From CAZFDT01 sp964518335 (GTDB lineage: Bacteria > Planctomycetota > Phycisphaerae > Phycisphaerales > Phycisphaeraceae), in NCBI GenBank assembly GCA_964518335.1, contig CAZFDT010000084.1, positions 1-21,606 of the forward strand: a stretch of DNA of 21,606 nucleotides, written 5' to 3'. The position numbers were made by a program, and so were the translations under genes. Below the pieces are notes generated by a model. It was not told the DNA's origin, ran no database searches, and saw nothing but the letters and a program-made list of their open reading frames with translations. The number at the start of each line of letters is the position of its first letter. Within the stretch, counting starts at the first letter, position 1. Of the stretch, positions 15,661-21,606 are shown piece by piece.

Positions 15661-15748
15661 GTTGCACTTCAGAATTGAATCCACTACTACCGCACCCCCG
15701 CCGAAGTCCTCACCACCATCCGCGGTGTTGCGCTTCGGAATTGAATCC
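15661..15748 (+). repeat. 22-bp direct repeat pair upstream of sucD
   Basis: GTTGCACTTCAGAATTGAATCC (15661-15682) differs by two bases from the copy at 15727-15748. The intervening 44 nt are unrelated. The repeats lie in the gap between divergent genes (LEPR protein and sucD), just upstream of the proposed sucD -35. They could be operator half-sites or a decayed two-repeat CRISPR; no cas gene is present. Confidence 0.7.
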
Positions 15749-15755
15749 GCCCTTT

Positions 15756-15784
15756 TTGTCGCCGTCGCCGACGCCCGCTATCCT
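15756..15784 (+). promoter_or_regulatory. Candidate sucD promoter, possibly leaderless
   Basis: TTGTCG (15756-15761), a 17-nt spacer and TATCCT (15779-15784). The predicted start falls around 15791-15794, at or next to the ATG. No ribosome site precedes the ATG, so the mRNA may be leaderless. Confidence 0.45.
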
Positions 15785-15793
15785 AGCGCCACT

Positions 15794-16708
<915 letters not shown>

Positions 16709-16756
16709 CTCGGCGCGACACCGCCGTCGCGCTGCGTGCTGAGAACAGGGGGTCAC

Positions 16757-17548
16757 ATGGGCGCGTTCGATGATCCGTTGTGGCAGGCGATTGGCCAGTT
16801 CTCGATCGACGAGGGCGAGCCGGCGTTCACCTTTGCCGCGCGGCTGGCGCGGGAGAACGGGTGGACGCTGCAGTGGTCCCAGCGCGTGATCGAGGAGTAC
16901 AAACGGTTCATCTACCTGGCGATGGCGGCCGGTCATCCGGTGACGCCGTCGGACGAGGTGGACCAGGCGTGGCATCTGCATCTGACGTACACGCGGTCGT
17001 ACTGGGAGCGGCTGTGCGGGCAGGTGCTGCCGCGACCGCTGCACCACGGCCCGACGCGCGGCGGCGAGGCAGAGTCGGCCAAGTTTCACGCCTGGTACAG
17101 CGACACGCTGGCGAGCTATGCGAGGCTGTTCGGCGAGGCGCCCCCGGCCGACGTCTGGCCTCCGGCGTTCGAGCGATTTGCACCCGCGCGGTTCGAACGC
17201 GTGGATCGCAGGCGCTACTGGCTGCTGCCGCGCCCTCGCATAAGGCGAGCCGTGGCCTGCGGCATCATCCCTGCCGCAGGCGTCATGCTGCCCGGAGCCT
17301 GGCTGTTGGGGCTGATGGATTCACCTTTCGTCTGGCTCCTGGTTATCGCGGCGGGGATTATGGTGGTGATCCGCGTGATTCGCGGTGTGAATATGGGCCG
17401 GCGGCGTGGCGGCAAGCGAGGCAATGGAGGCGGATGGTGGGGCGGCGGCTGCGGCGCCGGGGGTTGCGGTGCCGGCGGGGGTGGGGATGGCTGCGGCGCC
17501 AGCGGGTGTGGCGGCGGGAGCTGTGGCGGGGGTTGCGGGGGCAGTTGA
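16757..17548 (+). CDS. GRDP-like membrane protein with Cys/Gly-rich tail (263 aa)
   Basis: The ATG at 16757 follows a GGGGG stretch 5 nt upstream; a GTG at 16736 is weaker. Residues 1-150 contain a conserved block, DEVDQAWHLHLTYTRSYW with His73 and His75, then LHHGPTRGG, KFHAWYSDTLASYARLFGE and ADVWPP. This is the pattern of glycine-rich domain-containing (GRDP) proteins and TIGR04222-like bacterial membrane proteins. Two transmembrane helices follow (about 165-187 and 190-210). The last 40 residues are almost only Gly with six Cys (232, 237, 246, 251, 256, 260). The protein could bind metal or form disulfides at the surface; function unknown. It is 48 nt after sucD. Confidence 0.75.
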   Translation: MGAFDDPLWQAIGQFSIDEGEPAFTFAARLARENGWTLQWSQRVIEEYKRFIYLAMAAGHPVTPSDEVDQAWHLHLTYTRSYWERLCGQVLPRPLHHGPTRGGEAESAKFHAWYSDTLASYARLFGEAPPADVWPPAFERFAPARFERVDRRRYWLLPRPRIRRAVACGIIPAAGVMLPGAWLLGLMDSPFVWLLVIAAGIMVVIRVIRGVNMGRRRGGKRGNGGGWWGGGCGAGGCGAGGGGDGCGASGCGGGSCGGGCGGS

Positions 17549-17577
17549 CGACTGCCTGTCTTGTGCCGGCTACCCGT

Positions 17578-17608
17578 TTGGGAAAGCTGGGCAAGTTATG
17601 GTTAGACT
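17578..17608 (+). promoter_or_regulatory. Weak candidate promoter of the NusG paralog
   Basis: TTGGGA (17578-17583) and TAGACT (17603-17608) are 19 nt apart, a long spacing. The same TAGACT hexamer precedes lnt. It is offered only because no better site lies in the 148-nt gap. Confidence 0.3.
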
Positions 17609-17696
17609 CATGCGGGGCGGCGGTGGAAACTGCCGATATTAACAGGCACGGGCGACGGCGGGCGGTTCCCGTCGGCTCCACGGAGGGACGGACCCG

Positions 17697-18257
17697 ATGA
17701 CAATGTTGGCGACGATGCCGACGCCTGGCGTCGAATCCACCCGTTGGCTCAGGACGGTCGCGGATGAACCACGCTGGCACGTCCTGCACACGCGCAGTCG
17801 GATGGAAAAGGCGCTGGTCGAAAGTCTGGATGCGCTCCAGGCTGAGACGTATCTGCCTTTATTGACCGAGGTTAGAACCTACGGCCGGCGGCGTCTGACG
17901 GTGCATAAACCCTTGTTCCCCGGGTACGTGTTCCTTCTGGGAACGCTGGAGCAGGCGTACGCCGCGGATCGCACCAGGCGCGTGGCCAACGTCATTGCCG
18001 TGCCTGATCAGGCTCGCCTGGCGTGGGAGTTGCAGAACATCCGCCGCGCGCTGGAACAGCGCGGCGACCTGCAGATCGATCCGTATCCGTATCTCAAACA
18101 AGGGGTTCGGGTTGTCGTACGCAGTGGTCCGCTGGCGGGCCTCGAAGGCATCATTCAGGACCGCACCCGACGCGACCGGATCGTCCTGACGGTACAGACA
18201 CTCGGTCGAGCGGTGGCGATGGAAACCGACGGGGCGCTGCTGGACCCGCTGGACTGA
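17697..18257 (+). CDS. NusG-paralog antiterminator of the RfaH/UpxY/LoaP type (186 aa)
   Basis: This is a specialised elongation factor that binds RNA polymerase and suppresses pausing and termination in particular long operons. The NGN domain (about 25-120) contains RWHVLHTRSRMEKALVESL, TYLPLLTEVRTYGRRR and PLFPGYVFL, typical of RfaH/UpxY/LoaP rather than housekeeping NusG. It is followed by a KOW domain (133-186) with GVRVVVRSGPLAGLEGII. The start at 17697 has GGAGG 9 nt upstream; residues before the NGN domain are a short leader of unknown use. No secE or rplK is near, so this is not the housekeeping nusG. The promoter, structured leader and very large secreted-protein gene directly downstream suggest the factor acts on that transcript. 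This is inference from context. Confidence 0.88.
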   Translation: MTMLATMPTPGVESTRWLRTVADEPRWHVLHTRSRMEKALVESLDALQAETYLPLLTEVRTYGRRRLTVHKPLFPGYVFLLGTLEQAYAADRTRRVANVIAVPDQARLAWELQNIRRALEQRGDLQIDPYPYLKQGVRVVVRSGPLAGLEGIIQDRTRRDRIVLTVQTLGRAVAMETDGALLDPLD

Positions 18258-18263
18258 TGGATC

Positions 18264-18321
18264 GGGGTTCGCAATCCGGGGCTTGTAGTCCGGGGTCCGA
18301 GTCCGGGGGCGGGGGCGGGGG
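18264..18321 (+). repeat. G-run tract, G-quadruplex candidate, with 13-14 bp periodic repeat
   Basis: Six G-runs of four or five occur at 18264, 18278, 18292, 18305, 18311 and 18317. The last three are G5 runs separated by a single C. The first four starts are spaced 13-14 nt apart around a TCCGGGG core, so the tract also looks like a degenerate tandem repeat. It lies just after the NusG-paralog stop codon, on the coding strand. Confidence 0.7.
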
Positions 18322-18395
18322 CCGATATTGCCGGGGCAAACCAGACGCATGGCTTATCGGCGACGTCACCGCGCGCAGCCGACGGGGGCGGAGCC

Positions 18396-18424
18396 TTGAC
18401 AGTTCGCATGATGTTTGGTAAGAT
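18396..18424 (+). promoter_or_regulatory. Near-consensus promoter of the exoprotein gene
   Basis: A perfect TTGACA (18396-18401), a 17-nt spacer and TAAGAT (18419-18424). Transcription would begin near 18431, leaving a leader of about 240 nt before the ATG at 18670. Confidence 0.7.
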
Positions 18425-18430
18425 GGCGGC

Positions 18431-18669
18431 GTCGTGGGCATATCCTGACGTTGTCCCATCCGTGAAGTCTGGCAAGGGGCGTTCGAGTAATCGGACCTGT
18501 TATCTGTCGCGCCAGGCGGTACACATGGACCAGGCTGCAGAGTCGTCACGCGATCGGGCCTTGGCGGCAAAGCTTGCCCCAAGCCCGCATCTGATCGGGC
18601 CGACCATGTTCACGACGATGTCCAGGTTTGGCCACGTTCGCCAGACCGCATAGTTGTGGAAGGTTGACC
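18431..18669 (+). promoter_or_regulatory. Structured 5' leader, candidate target of the NusG paralog
   Basis: The gap 18258-18669 holds no firm gene. Its last 240 nt would be the leader of the exoprotein mRNA. GGCGGTA at 18515-18521 matches the first seven bases of the ops element used by RfaH, but the rest does not match. At 18555-18587 there is a long hairpin: CGGG, CTTGG and GGCAA pair with TTGCC, CCAAG and CCCG around the triloop AGC. That makes 14 pairs, with two bulged C on the 5' side (18559 and 18565). No T-tract follows, so it is not an intrinsic terminator. A 42-codon ORF (18525-18653) spans the hairpin. Confidence 0.55.
18525..18653 (+). CDS. Possible 42-aa leader ORF
   Basis: ATG at 18525 is preceded by AGGCGG 5 nt upstream, and the stop codon is 16 nt before the next start. 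The peptide begins MDQAAESSRDRALAAKLAPS and resembles nothing I know. Codons are less biased than in neighbouring genes, so it may be chance. If translated, it would run through the leader hairpin and could affect downstream expression. Confidence 0.3.
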   Translation: MDQAAESSRDRALAAKLAPSPHLIGPTMFTTMSRFGHVRQTA

Positions 18670-21606
18670 ATGAGTAAGCACGCGATTCATCGTTTCGTTC
18701 GCCGGGGGATGGTGCTGGCGGCCGCCGCGCTGACCCTGCTGGCGGCGACATCGCCTGCATCCTCGCAGACCCAGCCCGCGTTCGCGGTGGATTTCCCCGC
18801 CAACGCCCCCACGAGCTATCAATTGGGCAGTGGCAGGAACATCCCGCTGCAGATCACCGGCACACCGCCGGCAGGCACCAGCGTGATGGTCACGGCCATG
18901 GAAGTGAAGACCAGGCGCGTCGTCAACAGCTTCACGACGGTGCTGCGTAGCGGGCCGTGGCGCATCCCGGCGGCATCGATGAACAAGCTGCCCGCCGGCG
19001 AAGTCGTCATTACGGTCGAAACGCTCAAGCCTTCGCGGAAGGTGCGTCACCGCATGACGATCCTCGCGCCGGTGGTGACGCGCGAGACGACCGTCGCGCC
19101 CGACGCGACCGTGGCCGCCACGACACAGACACTGCAGGCCACGACCACCTCCACCGCAATCTCGTTCGCCAACCCGCCCTCGTCCTACGTGCGCGGCTCT
19201 GGCGCGACGATCGGCTTCAACGTCGCGTCCATGCCCGCCGGCGGCGATGTGCTGATCCTGGCCTGGTCGGACGCTCAGCAGAGAATGGTGGACGCTTTCG
19301 CGCATACGCGCACCGCCTCGCCCTGGCGCATCGACAACAGCAAGCTCGACGCCCTGCCCGACGGCGACGTCGTGCTGCAGTTGCTCGTACGCGTCAACAA
19401 CAAGCCCACAGCCAAGATCGAGCACCGCCTGGCGGTTCAAGCGCCGGGCACGACGGCCTTGCCCAACGTGACCTTCCCCAGCAGCTTCCCCGCCAGCTAC
19501 CTTCGCGGGTCGGGCGCCACGCTGACGTTCGAGGTGGACAAGACGCTGCCCGCCAACGTGGACATCCTGGCCCTGGCGTGGTCTGGCGCCGAGGGACGCA
19601 TGGTGGACGCATTCGCCCATGCGCACAAGGGTTCGCCGTGGCGGATCGACAACGACAAACTTGATCAGCTTCCCGCAGGCGAGGCCACGGTTCAACTGCT
19701 CCTGCGCGTGGACAACAAAGTGGTGTCCAAGGTGGAGCGGCCGCTGACGGTGCAGACCCAGGCGGTGCCTGTCGCACCCGGCGTGGCGTTCGCGTCGGGC
19801 TTCCCCGCGACATACGTCAAGGGCTCGGGCGCCACGCTGGCGTTCGACGTGACGGGGACGTTTCCCACCGGCGGCGACGTGCTGGTCCTGGCCTGGTCGG
19901 ATGCGCAGCAGCGAATGGTCGATACGTTCGCCCACACCCGCGCCGGTTCGCCCTGGCGCATCGACAACGGCAAGCTCGACACGCTGCCCGACGGCGATGC
20001 CTACGTGCAACTGGTGCTGCGCCAGAACAACCGCCAGATCGCCAAGGCCGAGCGGAAACTGGTTGTGCAGTCGCCCGCATCGCAGACGCCCCCCGACACC
20101 GGTGGCGACGACGGTGTCGTCACGCCTCCACCTACGACCGAGCCTACCCCCGGCGACGGCACGATCAAGCCTCCGCCCGACAGCAGCGGCCCGACCGACC
20201 CGACGCCGGTGACGCCGTTTGCCGTCAAGTTCTCCAGCGCTTCGCCCTCGCAGTACACGATCAACTCGACCGCGAAGTTCGCGCTCGACGTGACCGGCAC
20301 GCTGCCGACCGGCGCCGACGTGCTGGTCCTGTGCTGGTCGCACGCCACCAGCTCGATGCGCGACGACGTGGCCCACGCGCTGGCCGCAGAACCCTGGGAA
20401 CTCAAGAACGCCAACCTCAACCGCATCCCGGTGGGCATGGCGGAGCTGCAGTTGGCCTATCGCCAGGGCGACCAGTTCTCGATCATGGCCCGCAAGACGA
20501 TCGTGGTGGAGCCCGACCCCACCGCGCCGCCTCCGGTTGATGAGCCGACGACACCGACCGATCCGACCGTTCCCACCCCCGGCGAACTCAAGTGGGTCGA
20601 GCCCATCGTCCGCCTGCCCTCTGGCGGCGACCTCAAGAAACTGCTCGACGAGCAACCGACGCGCAAGGCCATGACCATCGTCCTGGCCGCCGGCGGCACG
20701 TACAACCTCAGCGGCACGATCAACTGGCGCACCTCCGGTGAGTCCGCCGACCGTCCGATCATCCTCACGGTCGAACCCGGCGGCGACCGCGCCAGGATCC
20801 GCACCAACGGCAAGAACGCCATCAACTTCGCCTCTGGCGTGTCCAACGTGCGCTTCGCAGGCATCCATCTGCACGCCAACCGCCGCGACCCCGACGACAG
20901 CAGCTTCAATGGCGGCGGCACCTACGAAAACGCCATCAACATCTCCGGGCCGGCCTCGAACATCGACTTCGAAGACTGCGAGCTGAGCTACTTCACCTTC
21001 GGCATGGTCATCGACGACTGGCAGGACCATGGCGGCACCGCTCGCATCCGCAATATCTCCTTCCGCCGCTGCATCATCCGCGACAGCTACTCCTTCGGCG
21101 GCGACCACTCCTCCGGCCTGTTCATCACCGAGGTGGACGGCCTGCTCATCGACGGCTGCATCTTCGACCACAACGGCTGGAGCGAGCGCGTCTCGTCGTC
21201 GAAGCGGATCGGGTTCAACCACAACATCTACCTGATGAACTGCCGCAACGTGATCGTGCGCAACAGCATCTTCGCGCGGGAGTCGTTCCTGTCGCTGAAG
21301 GTCAGAAGCGGCCAGTGGGCCGACGGGGCCAACGGCAAGACGCAGAACCTGCTGATCCAGGACAACCTGTTCCTGGAGACGCTGCTTCCGCTGGGCATCA
21401 ACGACAACATCGCCAGCGGCGACGTGACGGCGGAAGACGTGCAGGTGATCGGGAACGTGATCCTGCGCACGGGGGGGATGCTGCAGGGTACGCCGATGGG
21501 TGTGGGGATGTCGATCATGAAGATCGCGCGTCTGAAGCTGGACCGGAACATCTTCACGGACAAGGGCGTGGCCGACGGGTCGCTGCTGGTCAAGCCGGCG
21601 GTGGAG
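18670..21606 (+). CDS. Very large secreted protein: five Ig-like repeats plus parallel beta-helix (partial, 979+ aa)
   Basis: The ATG at 18670 has GAAGG about 6 nt upstream. The frame is open to the window edge, so the 3' end is missing. Residues 1-35 are a Sec signal (VRRGMVLAAAALTLLAATSP, cut near ASSQ). Five repeats of about 95 aa begin near residues 38, 163, 266, 371 and 517. They share SYxxGSGATLxF, DVLxLAWSDAQQRMVD, SPWRIDN and a closing VQ. Repeats 2 and 4 are closest to each other. Pro/Thr-rich linkers precede and follow repeat 5. From about 645 on there is a right-handed parallel beta-helix pattern (TYNLSGTINWRTSG, FEDCELSYFTFGM, LLIDGCIFDHNG, NVIVRNSIF, NLLIQDNLF), as in polysaccharide lyases and surface adhesins. 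No catalytic set can be assigned. It is the first gene after the NusG paralog. Confidence 0.85.
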   Translation, partial: MSKHAIHRFVRRGMVLAAAALTLLAATSPASSQTQPAFAVDFPANAPTSYQLGSGRNIPLQITGTPPAGTSVMVTAMEVKTRRVVNSFTTVLRSGPWRIPAASMNKLPAGEVVITVETLKPSRKVRHRMTILAPVVTRETTVAPDATVAATTQTLQATTTSTAISFANPPSSYVRGSGATIGFNVASMPAGGDVLILAWSDAQQRMVDAFAHTRTASPWRIDNSKLDALPDGDVVLQLLVRVNNKPTAKIEHRLAVQAPGTTALPNVTFPSSFPASYLRGSGATLTFEVDKTLPANVDILALAWSGAEGRMVDAFAHAHKGSPWRIDNDKLDQLPAGEATVQLLLRVDNKVVSKVERPLTVQTQAVPVAPGVAFASGFPATYVKGSGATLAFDVTGTFPTGGDVLVLAWSDAQQRMVDTFAHTRAGSPWRIDNGKLDTLPDGDAYVQLVLRQNNRQIAKAERKLVVQSPASQTPPDTGGDDGVVTPPPTTEPTPGDGTIKPPPDSSGPTDPTPVTPFAVKFSSASPSQYTINSTAKFALDVTGTLPTGADVLVLCWSHATSSMRDDVAHALAAEPWELKNANLNRIPVGMAELQLAYRQGDQFSIMARKTIVVEPDPTAPPPVDEPTTPTDPTVPTPGELKWVEPIVRLPSGGDLKKLLDEQPTRKAMTIVLAAGGTYNLSGTINWRTSGESADRPIILTVEPGGDRARIRTNGKNAINFASGVSNVRFAGIHLHANRRDPDDSSFNGGGTYENAINISGPASNIDFEDCELSYFTFGMVIDDWQDHGGTARIRNISFRRCIIRDSYSFGGDHSSGLFITEVDGLLIDGCIFDHNGWSERVSSSKRIGFNHNIYLMNCRNVIVRNSIFARESFLSLKVRSGQWADGANGKTQNLLIQDNLFLETLLPLGINDNIASGDVTAEDVQVIGNVILRTGGMLQGTPMGVGMSIMKIARLKLDRNIFTDKGVADGSLLVKPAVE

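Noticed and set aside
15661..15748. CRISPR array
   Set aside because: Only two imperfect 22-bp repeats and one 44-nt interval, with no cas genes; reported as a direct repeat instead.
17697..18257. Housekeeping nusG
   Set aside because: No secE or ribosomal protein genes adjoin it, and the NGN domain carries the RfaH/UpxY-type pattern (EK, YLP, PLFPGYVF) in a surface-protein context.
18610..21222. An 870-codon minus-strand open frame over the exoprotein
   Set aside because: The plus-strand frame has a ribosome site, signal peptide, five homologous repeats and a beta-helix; the antisense frame mirrors the periodicity of that gene.

Overview
The window is a GC-rich bacterial chromosome segment with normal operon structure. 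It most likely comes from a planctomycete, and my best guess is the Phycisphaerae lineage. That rests on the GC-rich codon use, an N-terminal LEPR-type motif in one secreted protein, a Cys/Gly-rich GRDP-like membrane protein, TTG and GTG starts, and a mix of core and lineage-type secreted genes. No marker gene proves the taxonomy.

Region 1 (1-2280, minus strand): the 3' end of an IS630-type transposase abuts the stop codon of a complete lexA. lexA overlaps the end of an unrecognised ORF lying upstream of it. A consensus-like promoter with a 26-bp palindrome over its -10 precedes the pair, as expected for an autoregulated SOS operon. A Tat-type Rieske 2Fe-2S protein lies further upstream. Region 2 (2280-6240, plus): a TolB-like propeller lipoprotein, a second lipoprotein, a small GTG-started protein and a XerC/D recombinase, closed by a strong intrinsic terminator. 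Region 3 (6250-9081): apolipoprotein N-acyltransferase (lnt) and a secreted HEAT-repeat protein.

Region 4 (9110-13330): a cell-shape locus. It holds a membrane-anchored coiled-coil protein, a 58-aa membrane protein, mreB, mreC, mreD and a 49-aa membrane protein. A 24-bp perfect inverted repeat (possible MITE) sits between mreB and mreC. Region 5 (13430-17548): an NHL-type propeller protein, a convergent LEPR/CARDB surface protein, an orphan sucD (no sucC beside it) and a GRDP-like membrane protein with a Cys/Gly tail.

Region 6 (17560-21606): a specialised NusG paralog (RfaH/UpxY/LoaP type), a G-run tract, a near-consensus promoter, a roughly 240-nt leader with a 14-bp bulged hairpin and an ops-like heptamer, and then a very large secreted protein. 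That protein has five Ig-like repeats and a parallel beta-helix and runs off the window. I read this as a possible processive-antitermination cassette controlling a long surface-polysaccharide or exoprotein operon. It is the best candidate for an undescribed system here. Two palindromic elements (3912-3943 and 14376-14410) are copies of one dispersed repeat.
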